A DNA stretch of 9,267 nucleotides from Nitrospirota bacterium (GTDB taxonomy: Bacteria; Nitrospirota; Nitrospiria; Nitrospirales; UBA8639), in contig QJYE01000089.1 in NCBI GenBank assembly GCA_003235785.1, forward strand, positions 1 through 9,267, given 5' to 3'. The notes under the pieces are model-generated. The model did no database searches, had not been told where the DNA came from, and saw nothing but the letters and a program-made list of their open reading frames with translations. Positions within the stretch are counted from its first letter, which is position 1. Every line of letters begins with the position of its first letter. The position numbers and the translations under genes are program-made. Positions 1-6,293 of this stretch are shown here, piece after piece.

Positions 1-715
1 GGTAATCGAACGCCAGTCCTCGGATATACATACCCAGAATAATACCGATAGCCATGCATGCGGCTCCCAGATGAAGGAGCTGACGAAGGCGTTGGGTCCA
101 TGCCGATTGCACGTGAGGCCACCACAGGGTCATGAATCGTGTTGTGGCATCTTGGATCCAGGAGATTGTTGAAGGATCGGAAAGGCTCTTTGACGGCCAG
201 GAATGTTGTCTCCAGATTCCGGCTAATTTGGATAGTTGCGTGGCTGCCGTGTTTAGCCATGGTGTCTTCACGGAGGTTTTAAATATTGGCATCAGTGCGG
301 TGGACAGGTAGATCCCACAATTCCATAGAAGCAAGAGGAGCAGGGGAAAGTTAAGTAAATTGATCCGTTGCGATTCTCCAAGCCCGTTGATGAGAAATCC
401 GGCCCCTAAGGTGGGGATCGCCACTAGAGCAGTGGGAATATCTACGTTCAAGCGGTCGCAGGATTGTGCAAGGGCAGGAAAGGTCTTATTCAAAAAGGCC
501 CACATGATTTCGGTGCGTGTTTTGAGAAAAGACAAAATTCCTTCAGACGAATGATCGGATGAAGGCTTTGTTGCCCGGGCCTGCTGTGTCGCATGATGCC
601 GTGTGGAGAGGGGAAGGTGACGTCCGTGGGGGTCGCATTCTTCCAACGCTTGTACAAGCAAGACTTTGGACAATTCTGTTTCGTTTATGGGGGCGATGGA
701 ACGATGAGCAAGCAT
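1..715 (-). CDS. DUF2868 membrane protein, N-terminal 238 residues (C-terminus beyond the window edge)
   Basis: The frame is open from the ATG at 713-715 to the window edge. The start is supported by AGGGG about 7 nt upstream. The first 35 or so residues (KVLLVQALEECDPHGRHLPL...) match the usual opening of DUF2868 proteins, with the LLVxALEExDPxGR pattern. A first hydrophobic region lies around residues 90-145 (DIPTALVAIPTLGAGFLING, then NLLNFPLLLLLLWN). A second near residue 220 ends in GMYIRGLAFDY, which in this family precedes a conserved RAGWESTFL stretch that would lie outside the window. The family is an integral membrane protein of unknown function, often encoded beside a DUF3482 GTPase-like protein; if so here, the partner lies off the left edge. 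The upstream permease gene on the same strand is 76 nt away, so co-transcription is plausible. Family assignment is from recognition of these motifs; function is unknown. Confidence 0.82.
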   Translation of the reverse strand, partial: MLAHRSIAPINETELSKVLLVQALEECDPHGRHLPLSTRHHATQQARATKPSSDHSSEGILSFLKTRTEIMWAFLNKTFPALAQSCDRLNVDIPTALVAIPTLGAGFLINGLGESQRINLLNFPLLLLLLWNCGIYLSTALMPIFKTSVKTPWLNTAATQLSKLAGIWRQHSWPSKSLSDPSTISWIQDATTRFMTLWWPHVQSAWTQRLRQLLHLGAACMAIGIILGMYIRGLAFDY

Positions 716-722
716 TGATTTT

Positions 723-736
723 CCCCTAGCAAGGGG
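723..736 (-). promoter_or_regulatory. Small hairpin enclosing the ribosome binding site of the DUF2868 gene
   Basis: On the minus strand CCCCT, a 4-nt loop TGCT, and AGGGG form a perfect 5-bp GC-rich stem. The AGGGG arm is the Shine-Dalgarno sequence for the ATG at 715. Folding would mask the ribosome binding site. A short stem like this can arise by chance, so its role in translation control is inference. Confidence 0.35.
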
Positions 737-791
737 CTCCCATGGTACTGGAGAGATGTGATGGAAATAAATGGGGAGAGAGCCTACAGGA

Positions 792-1934
792 TTAATCGGT
801 TTTTGGCGGAAAATCCGTTTCGGATGTTATGGAAGAGGAAGGGGGCTCTTGCGAGGAGATGGATTTTGGGGGTTTCGCCGCTCTGGCAATAGAGGATTCG
901 GAATCTAACAAAATACTGAGCCAATGTGTGGATGGATTGCTTTCTAAGACAATCTTGACCACCATGGTCATCGGCACCGACATGAGCATACCCACAGGTC
1001 CCCAGATCCATCCCCAAAAGACCAATGAAAGAAAAACCACTAATGTGGAAAGTCCAAGCTTCCGCCCCATTAATTTGGGTTCCACCACGTTGCCGAATAT
1101 GACATTCACCACTCCATAGCCCAGGCCCACCAAGATTGCGCGTCCGAGACCGAATTGAATAAAACCCAACAGCATTGGTGGGACGGCGGCGATGATGGAT
1201 CCTAAGTTGGGAATAAAATTCAACAAAAATGCCAACAAGCCCCAAATAACAGGAAAGTCGATTCCTAATATGCTGACCCAGGTGGCGACAATGATGCCTG
1301 TGCCGAGGCTGACAAGAGTTTTGATAGCCAGATAGTTATTGACGGCGTCCGTGATTTTGCTGAATTGGGCTAATGTTCCTTTCGGGTCCCCAAAAGCGGC
1401 ACGGACTTTCTGTTGAAAGCTGGAGGCTTCCAGCAAAATGAAAATGACGGTCAACATAATGAGAAACGAATTGGTCAGAATTCCGCCTAACCCTGAGAGC
1501 ATGTGCCCAACCATGCGCATGGACGCGCCGGGATCGATGGATTTCAGGAGCAGGTCTTCATTCAGTTGAAAGCCCAGGCCTTGTATCCATTGAAGGAGTG
1601 GCTCCATGGCTTGTGTGAGTCGTGCTTGATAGCGAGGAATCGCGTTGGAAAAGTCTTCTAAGGATGTTCCAATAAGGAGAATAAACCCAAAGCCCAGGCT
1701 GAGAACTCCCAGGATTACCAGAAACAAGGCGGCTGGTGCCGGAATGCCTTTTTCTCTGAGCCAAAATACGGGGGAGGTGCTAAGAATGGCTAAAAATCCG
1801 GCAATTAGCATCGGCACTAAAATTGGCTCAGCTGCACGCATCCCGGCCACGACAATGACAAATGCTGCGGCCGTCAATAACAAGTTACTGTTAGTGGTAT
1901 GGGAGGAGGGAGAGGACGGAGGTGTTGGCAACAT
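792..1934 (-). CDS. AI-2E family permease (TqsA/PerM/YdiK type)
   Basis: A 380-residue inner-membrane protein of the AI-2E transporter family (formerly UPF0118), whose E. coli member TqsA is linked to export of the quorum signal AI-2; other members have other or unknown substrates. Hydrophobic segments lie near residues 17-53, 65-90, 150-170, 206-224, 226-260, 264-284 and 295-330, matching the family layout of an N-terminal helical pair, a soluble middle portion (about 92-150) and a C-terminal helical bundle. Signature motifs are NFIPNLGSIIAAVPP (239-253), GNVVEPKLMGRKLGLS (281-296) and FWGWIWGPVGMLMSVP (306-321). The last two closely resemble TqsA. The tail after about residue 345 is hydrophilic, Ser/Pro-rich and probably disordered. 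The start lacks a strong Shine-Dalgarno. It lies 208 nt downstream of mlaA and 76 nt upstream of the DUF2868 gene, all on one strand. The substrate cannot be deduced. Confidence 0.92.
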   Translation of the reverse strand: MLPTPPSSPSSHTTNSNLLLTAAAFVIVVAGMRAAEPILVPMLIAGFLAILSTSPVFWLREKGIPAPAALFLVILGVLSLGFGFILLIGTSLEDFSNAIPRYQARLTQAMEPLLQWIQGLGFQLNEDLLLKSIDPGASMRMVGHMLSGLGGILTNSFLIMLTVIFILLEASSFQQKVRAAFGDPKGTLAQFSKITDAVNNYLAIKTLVSLGTGIIVATWVSILGIDFPVIWGLLAFLLNFIPNLGSIIAAVPPMLLGFIQFGLGRAILVGLGYGVVNVIFGNVVEPKLMGRKLGLSTLVVFLSLVFWGWIWGPVGMLMSVPMTMVVKIVLESNPSTHWLSILLDSESSIARAAKPPKSISSQEPPSSSITSETDFPPKTD

Positions 1935-2011
1935 CTTATGGGCGAGGTCCCAGGATAGTCTATGAGTGAAAATTTTACAGAGAAGCCGTACTTTGGGGAC
2001 GGACCTCTCTT

Positions 2012-2040
2012 ATCATACCCGCTTCTTGGGTTTCTGTCTT
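2012..2040 (-). promoter_or_regulatory. Predicted sigma-70-type promoter for the AI-2E family permease gene
   Basis: On the minus strand AAGACA (2040-2035, 4 of 6 matches to the -35 consensus) is followed after exactly 17 nt by TATGAT (2017-2012, 5 of 6 matches to the -10 consensus). It would give a leader of roughly 70 nt before the ATG at 1934. This suggests the permease can be transcribed independently of mlaA. Prediction only. Confidence 0.4.
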
Positions 2041-2142
2041 GAAAGGTGACATGATACGGATGCTTGTCAAACGCAAGGGGTAGTGGGGGACGGCTGTCGA
2101 GAGCTCAGTATGGTCTGGCGATATCAGGAGATCGAGGGGGCG

Positions 2143-3066
2143 CTATTCTTGAATCGCATTTTTCCGTTGTTGCAGGTACCCGTTTCGGATGGCGCCATAT
2201 AAATCAAGTGTTCCTTCCTCCACCCCTTGAAATGTTTCAAGGGATAGGGATCGGAGATTGACCGCTTCTCCGCCCGTAAGTCCAAATCTAATGATTCTAA
2301 TGTCTGAACGGTCCTGAATCAGCTGGGGGATGCTATTAGTTTTTACAAAGGGGAGAATAAACCAATTAAAGGGGTCAAGAAGGCTGTCTCCGATAAACCC
2401 TATTCCATCTCTCAAGGTGAAAGGTCCAAAAAAAGGAATCATCAGGAAGGGCCCTGGCCCCACGCCATAGGTTCCCAATGTTTGACCTAAGTCCTCTGAG
2501 GGAGTTTTCAGTTCAAACATAATTCCTGCCGGATCAAACAAGCCTCCGACTCCAAGCGTGCTATTGATGAGAAACCGGCTCATTTCAATACCAGCGCCAC
2601 GGAATTTGGCTTGCAACAGGTTGTTGAAGAATCGAGGAACAAACCGGGCATTTTGAAAGACATTGACAATGCTTTGCTGGACATCTGGTGGGACGAAAAA
2701 ATTATAGACTTTCGCCACCGGTTTGAGGAGGTATTTATCGAACCGGTAATTGAATTCAAAGATTGCAGAGTTCACCGGTTCTATCGGGTCATATTCCTCC
2801 ATCTGGGCTTCGTGAGGTGATTCATCAAAGGGATCCACAAGTTCAGCATCAAGCCCCGGCTCCTCATCTAGTGCCCCTTCGGCTGACTCCACGAATGTCG
2901 GCTCTGCCCCTTTCTCAAAATTTCCCAGAGTCTTGGTTGTTCGATCGTTCCCTGCGCATCCACAAAGACCTAGTGCCAGGCACAGAATCAACATGCTCCA
3001 TCGGGACGGGCTTTTGGTTTGGCAAGAAAAGCGTTCTGGCTGATGGGTTTCAGGGAGGGGGTTCAT
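2143..3066 (-). CDS. mlaA: MlaA (VacJ) family outer-membrane lipoprotein
   Basis: A 307-residue lipoprotein of the MlaA/VacJ family, the outer-membrane component that removes misplaced phospholipids from the outer leaflet and passes them to the periplasmic Mla carrier. The N-terminus has a hydrophobic stretch (residues 25-36) ending in the lipobox LCGC, with Cys37 the likely lipidated residue. The 24 residues before the hydrophobic core are long for a signal peptide, so translation may start at Met25; the ATG at 3066 has AGGG close upstream. Residues 45-92 are an acidic linker longer than usual. The family core starts at DPIEPVNSAIFEFN (93-106) and includes LLKPVAKVY (113-121), FINNLLQ-like FFNNLLQAKF (146-155), RFLINSTLGVGGLFDPA (164-180) and EDLGQTLGTYG (191-201). 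No mlaFEDCB genes are adjacent. Sigma-70-like elements upstream on this strand are weak. Confidence 0.93.
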   Translation of the reverse strand: MNPLPETHQPERFSCQTKSPSRWSMLILCLALGLCGCAGNDRTTKTLGNFEKGAEPTFVESAEGALDEEPGLDAELVDPFDESPHEAQMEEYDPIEPVNSAIFEFNYRFDKYLLKPVAKVYNFFVPPDVQQSIVNVFQNARFVPRFFNNLLQAKFRGAGIEMSRFLINSTLGVGGLFDPAGIMFELKTPSEDLGQTLGTYGVGPGPFLMIPFFGPFTLRDGIGFIGDSLLDPFNWFILPFVKTNSIPQLIQDRSDIRIIRFGLTGGEAVNLRSLSLETFQGVEEGTLDLYGAIRNGYLQQRKNAIQE

Positions 3067-3181
3067 ATGGCCCTAGAAACGTGGAAAATTTGGCATCTCA
3101 TATTCGTACATCAACCCTTCGGGGGAACGTGACAAAATTTCATAAAAAAGGGGAGAACTGTAACAAAATCATATTGTGAAT

Positions 3182-3203
3182 CCAAGAATAACCGAATTCT
3201 TGG
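3182..3203. repeat. Perfect 8-bp inverted repeat upstream of mlaA
   Basis: CCAAGAAT (3182-3189) and ATTCTTGG (3196-3203) are exact reverse complements separated by 6 nt. No T-tract follows on either strand, so it does not look like a terminator. On the minus strand a TATGAT hexamer (3173-3168) lies directly beside it. The repeat would then cover the spacer and -35 region of a possible mlaA promoter, as an operator would. The -35 match is poor, so this is tentative. Confidence 0.45.
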
Positions 3204-3414
3204 CAAAGACAACAGTTGAAATTTGTTTCTGCCAATTGGTTCTATTGGGGTATTGTCGATTCCGCTAACAGATCGTTAGAAAGAAAAGCGACAGAAACCC
3301 ATGCATTAAAAGCGGTACAACCTCATTGTTCATGATTGTATGTGCCTGCCGTTAATCAATTCGACGATTTTCCTCGACCTGCCACCCCTGATCGTGTTTG
3401 TTCGGTCAAATAAT

Positions 3415-3436
3415 CTGCAACAGCATGCTGCAACAG
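3415..3436. promoter_or_regulatory. Paired CTGCAACAG repeats around a palindrome: candidate activator site
   Basis: CTGCAACAG occurs at 3415-3423 and again at 3428-3436, with CATG between. The junction creates the perfect 10-bp palindrome CAGCATGCTG (3421-3430). It lies about 60-85 bp upstream of the transcription start expected from the sigma-54-type promoter at 3472-3487. An enhancer-binding protein site is the natural reading in that position, but the protein is unknown and no published consensus is claimed. Confidence 0.4.
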
Positions 3437-3471
3437 AAAGTAATTCTTCGTATTGAAGGAAAAGGCTGTGT

Positions 3472-3487
3472 TGGCACTTCCTTTGCT
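3472..3487 (+). promoter_or_regulatory. Predicted sigma-54 (RpoN) -24/-12 promoter of the sigma factor gene
   Basis: TTGGCAC (3471-3477), five nt, then TTGCT (3483-3487) matches the sigma-54 consensus TGGCACG-N4-TTGCW at all but one specified base. The invariant GG (3473-3474) and GC (3485-3486) have the required 10-nt spacing. The expected start of transcription is near 3498. That leaves a leader of only about 10 nt for the ATG at 3508 but about 94 nt for the ATG at 3592, which has a good ribosome binding site. Sigma-54 promoters need an activator ATPase bound upstream; a candidate site is at 3415-3436. Confidence 0.6.
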
Positions 3488-3591
3488 CATCCTCGTAGAA
3501 CGCGAGCATGAATGTTCGGGAGATGTTGATGCCGGCTGGGCATGCAGGACAGTTCAGGGATTATAGAACCATGAACAGAAGGGAGACAGGA

Positions 3592-5217
3592 ATGAGCGTA
3601 GCGGTTTCCTCACAAAAGATTTCGTGGAATGGATCGATTAACCCTTCGAAAAAATCGCAGAATGCGTTGCCGCGTTCTCCTCAAGTGGAGCGGAGTGCCG
3701 AAAGTACGGCTGTGATACCAGATAGGCAGCTTCCATTGTATTTAAAAGAAATTGGACAGGTGGATTTGTTGGACCGTGCCGGGGAAGTGACCCTGTGTAA
3801 AAAAATTGAGGAAGCCAGGGAGCATATGTCGGAAGCGCTGTTCGTCTTGCCAATGACATTAGAATTTTTGAAAGAACAACGGATGCGTCTGAGTCGTGAA
3901 GAAGTCTTGGCCAAGCATCTCTTTCAAAAGGATAAAGAGGTGGCATTGGAGGAAGATGGGGAAACTGAACAGACTGAAGTTCAGGATGCCCAGGAGGAGG
4001 ATGAAGAGTTCCGACAACGAGTCTTGCAACAGCTTGATGAGCTGTGTCACTGCATACAATCCCTGCTTGATGGAGACGCGGAACATTCGATTTCTCACAG
4101 ATCTCTTTCCAGTCAGAAGAAACATTCCGCAGGGCAAAAGCGATTCTTAAAGAACTTGGCGACGGTGAATTGGCATCCAAGGTTTTATCATCAAATCGAG
4201 AATCGAATCCAAGCTATTGATGAGCAACTAAAAGACGTCTTGGAGCGGATGGGGGTGTCTCAGGAGGATATTTGCCAAATAGGACTTCAGAAAAAAGACC
4301 TGAGCCGCGAAGCCTTTGTCATGATGGTTCATGAGCCGGTGTCCCAGGATATGGCCCAACTCCGTGTGCGCCAAGAAGCTCTGGAACACCTGAAGTATTT
4401 GGAGGAACATGTGCTGTACATGCCGTTTGCCCATTTTCTGATACGAGCCAGACAGTTAGAGCGAGCGAAGACATGCGTTCATTTCGCCAAACAGGCGATG
4501 TTAGAGGCTAATTTACGGCTCGTGGTCAGCGTGGCCAAGCGGTATATCAACCGTGGGCTTGATCTGTTAGATCTCATTCAGGAAGGTAATATCGGGTTGA
4601 TGCGTGCTGTTGATCGTTTCGAGTATCAGCGCGGATTTAAATTCAGCACGTATGCCACCTGGTGGATTCGACAAGCCATCACTCGAGCCTTGGCGGATCA
4701 ATCTCGAACCGTCAGAGTCCCGGTTCATGTGTGTGATGCGATGACCAAAGTTCGACGCTCGTGGGATCGGTTGGCTGTACAGTTAGGGCGAGAGCCACGA
4801 TTAGAAGAGCTGGGAAAAATTTTAGACTTGTCCCCGGAGAAACTTGCCTCACTGTTGGATGTTACAAAAGGGGCTCTTTCTCTTGAGACCCCTGTGGGCG
4901 ACGATGAGAATGCGCATCTATCCGATGTCCTCGAAGACACGGCTGCTGTGTCTCCATTCTATTCCGCCGAACGGATGGATCTGCAGGAAAAGGTCACGAT
5001 GTTATTGCAAACCCTCACACCTCGAGAAGCCCATATTATCCGACGGCGTTTTGGCATCGGGGAATTGGAAGATGCTACATTAGAGGAAATTGGCCAAGAA
5101 TTTTCGGTCACACGGGAGCGAATTCGACAAATTGAGGAGCGTGCCTTAGCCAAATTACGGGAACCTCAACGTAATCAAACATTGCGAACATATTTTCAAT
5201 TGGCAGGTTCAGCCTAA
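3592..5217 (+). CDS. RpoD-like sigma-70 family RNA polymerase sigma factor
   Basis: A 541-residue primary-type sigma factor that directs RNA polymerase to -10/-35 promoters. Region 1.2 is at residues 43-77 (DRQLPLYLKEIGQVDLL). A long non-conserved region follows, with an acidic run at 120-139. Region 2 spans about 299-379, including NRGLDLLDLIQEGNIGLM and FKFSTYATWWIRQAIT; Gln361 and Thr364 match the -10-reading residues of E. coli RpoD. Region 3 is about 380-452 (LETPVGDDENAHLSDVLED). Region 4 is about 462-535 (LTPREAHIIRRRFGIG, then VTRERIRQIEERAL); Arg508, Glu509 and Arg512 match -35-reading residues. There is no region 1.1. I chose the ATG at 3592 because GGGAG lies 6 nt upstream and the predicted sigma-54 promoter makes the frame's first ATG (3508, giving 569 residues) unlikely. 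It could be the housekeeping factor or, more likely given that promoter, an RpoD paralogue (group 2). Confidence 0.93.
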   Translation: MSVAVSSQKISWNGSINPSKKSQNALPRSPQVERSAESTAVIPDRQLPLYLKEIGQVDLLDRAGEVTLCKKIEEAREHMSEALFVLPMTLEFLKEQRMRLSREEVLAKHLFQKDKEVALEEDGETEQTEVQDAQEEDEEFRQRVLQQLDELCHCIQSLLDGDAEHSISHRSLSSQKKHSAGQKRFLKNLATVNWHPRFYHQIENRIQAIDEQLKDVLERMGVSQEDICQIGLQKKDLSREAFVMMVHEPVSQDMAQLRVRQEALEHLKYLEEHVLYMPFAHFLIRARQLERAKTCVHFAKQAMLEANLRLVVSVAKRYINRGLDLLDLIQEGNIGLMRAVDRFEYQRGFKFSTYATWWIRQAITRALADQSRTVRVPVHVCDAMTKVRRSWDRLAVQLGREPRLEELGKILDLSPEKLASLLDVTKGALSLETPVGDDENAHLSDVLEDTAAVSPFYSAERMDLQEKVTMLLQTLTPREAHIIRRRFGIGELEDATLEEIGQEFSVTRERIRQIEERALAKLREPQRNQTLRTYFQLAGSA

Positions 5218-5220
5218 GAT

Positions 5221-5358
5221 GGGGTAGGTAAGAGAGTCGTTAGGAGTGGGTTCAGAATAAGAGGCTCAGAATATTGAGGGGTAGGGCAAGAGGGAAACGA
5301 ACTTTTCTGTGGGTGGGTTTTCTCTCGCACTCCTGACTCCTTACTATTCACCTCTCAC
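5221..5358. repeat. Repeat-rich convergent spacer with heptanucleotide repeats and a long imperfect inverted repeat
   Basis: The left part is purine-rich on the plus strand and includes GGGGTAGG followed by AAGAG twice (5221-5234 and 5278-5292) and TCAGAATA twice, 14 nt apart (5252-5259, 5266-5273). The right end (5324-5358) reads on the minus strand as five consecutive 7-mers of the form GTNANNR-like, for example GTGAATA, GTAAGGA and GTCAGGA; the outermost overlaps the stop codon of the pentapeptide gene. GTTAGGAGTG (5239-5248) pairs with CACTCCTGAC (5328-5337) over 10 bp with one G-T pair. Allowing small bulges, the pairing continues out to GTAAG (5228-5232) with CTTAC (5340-5344). It may act as a bidirectional terminator or be a small dispersed repeat; no classic terminator is visible. 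Confidence 0.5.
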
Positions 5359-6041
5359 TTTGAGTCAAACAGGTCGTCGTTCGAAGAGTTAGGATCTTGA
5401 GGGGGCCTTGTTTGCTGTAGCCCTTGCCTTTCTTCAAAGTGGGTGGTGGATAGTTTGGCATTCAAAAATGTTGTTCCATTAAGGTTGGTTCCATGGAAAT
5501 TGGCCTCACTCGCATCGGCTTCCTGAAAATCAGCCCAGGAGCAATCCGCTGACGAGAAATCTGTTCCGTGGGCCTGTGCGCCAACGAAGGTGGCTCCGCG
5601 TAAAGTGGTGCATTGAAAGGATGTGCCGGTGAGTTCTGCTTGTTGAAAATCGGCCCAAATCAGATCAGCTTGTGAGAAATTTGCCCAAGCCAGTTGGCTG
5701 CGGTGGAATCGGGCACTTCGCAAGTTGGCCCCCTGAAAATTCGCGCCCCGCAAATCAGCGCCTTCAAAGTCTGCTCCTGGTAAATAGGCTTCTTGAAAAT
5801 TGGCATTCCGCAGATCCTGGTGGCGAAAATCCGCTTCGCGCCGGTCAACCTGAAAAAAATCTTGAAGCGTGGGTAGGGGCGATGGACCAATTTGATGGTT
5901 TTCACCCGGTGAGCGAGTGGGAATCACCGAGGGTTGCGTTCGCTTCCAGGTCCGGTGGGCATCGAGGAGGCGCGCGCGATCTTCTTCCAAGTCGGTGATA
6001 GCCGAAACTGGCTGGGGTGACTGGTCTTCACGCTCTGACAT
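5355..6041 (-). CDS. Pentapeptide repeat protein
   Basis: A 228-residue protein. Residues 1-68 are hydrophilic with no signal peptide. Residues 70-199 form 26 uninterrupted pentapeptides of the A(D/N)(L/F)xx type (for example ADFEGADLRGANFQGANLRS), which fold as a right-handed four-sided beta-helix, here about 6.5 coils. The last 29 residues are polar. Central positions alternate Phe and Leu, except Ala157, Cys167 and Ala177. Known members include DNA-gyrase-protecting mimics (Qnr, MfpA) and many of unknown role; nothing here identifies the target. The protein looks cytoplasmic. The ATG at 6041 has only a weak purine stretch upstream. The gene is convergent with the sigma factor gene and divergent from the zinc-ribbon gene at 6294. 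The repeats show at DNA level as a 30-nt periodicity. Confidence 0.93.
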   Translation of the reverse strand: MSEREDQSPQPVSAITDLEEDRARLLDAHRTWKRTQPSVIPTRSPGENHQIGPSPLPTLQDFFQVDRREADFRHQDLRNANFQEAYLPGADFEGADLRGANFQGANLRSARFHRSQLAWANFSQADLIWADFQQAELTGTSFQCTTLRGATFVGAQAHGTDFSSADCSWADFQEADASEANFHGTNLNGTTFLNAKLSTTHFEERQGLQQTRPPQDPNSSNDDLFDSK

Positions 6042-6071
6042 GGATCAATTCCGAGACGCGAATAACAGAGT

Positions 6072-6101
6072 ATGGCATGATAGACAGAACTATCATGGTA
6101 T
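6072..6101. repeat. Inverted repeat upstream of the pentapeptide gene
   Basis: CATGATAG (6076-6083) and CTATCATG (6090-6097) are perfect reverse complements with a 6-nt loop. After one mismatch the pairing continues for 3 more base pairs (6072-6074 with 6099-6101, one of them G-T). It lies 31-60 nt upstream of the start codon at 6041, so it would sit in the promoter or 5' leader of that gene. An operator is the likeliest role. No convincing -10/-35 pair was found beside it. Confidence 0.5.
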
Positions 6102-6168
6102 GCCGGTAAACTTCAAGAAACCATAGCGAATATGCCTAGTTGGGTCCAGTCCCCAAGATAGAGGATCA

Positions 6169-6186
6169 GCTCAGGGGCCCCTGAGC
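6169..6186. promoter_or_regulatory. Perfect 18-bp palindrome GCTCAGGGGCCCCTGAGC: candidate operator
   Basis: An uninterrupted 9+9 dyad with no central loop, in the spacer between divergent genes. It ends about 107 nt before the start at 6294 and starts about 127 nt before the start at 6041. No T-tract follows, so it is not a standard terminator. TATAAC (6203-6208) lies at the right distance for the palindrome to cover its -35 region, where a dimeric regulator would act. The promoter itself is weakly supported. Confidence 0.5.
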
Positions 6187-6293
6187 ATTCATGGATGTAT
6201 GCTATAACCAGCCCTTGGTAAGGTGTTGATGTAGGTATATCTAAATTGTCTGCATTGATCTCCAATCGACCTTCGTGAAAAGGTGTGACGTGC

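Larger units (their letters stand above)
3067..3591. other. Divergent non-coding region between mlaA and the sigma factor gene
   Basis: About 525 bases without a convincing gene. From left to right it holds an A/T-rich stretch upstream of mlaA (3130-3180), an 8-bp inverted repeat (3182-3203), the short palindrome CCAATTGG (3232-3239), a 5-bp dyad CTAAC/GTTAG (3265-3279), a repeat pair around a palindrome (3415-3436), and a sigma-54-type promoter (3472-3487). The part from 3508 to 3591 is open in the sigma-factor frame but is better read as its mRNA leader. The density of dyads suggests dense regulation of one or both flanking genes. Confidence 0.6.

Noticed and set aside
2763..3179. 138-codon plus-strand frame antisense to mlaA
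   Set aside because: It lies opposite the MlaA reading frame, whose family motifs are clear; no motif or ribosome binding site of its own.
3508..3591. Extension of the sigma factor by 28 residues using the first ATG
   Set aside because: The ATG at 3508 has a weak ribosome binding site and only about 10 nt of leader from the predicted promoter. The extension resembles no sigma N-terminus, though it cannot be excluded.
3638..4180. 180-codon minus-strand frame inside the sigma factor gene
   Set aside because: Antisense shadow of a frame with strong sigma-70 motifs.
5450..5840. Regular 30-nt repeats resembling a tandem or CRISPR-like array
   Set aside because: They are the codons of the pentapeptide repeats, degenerate and in frame.
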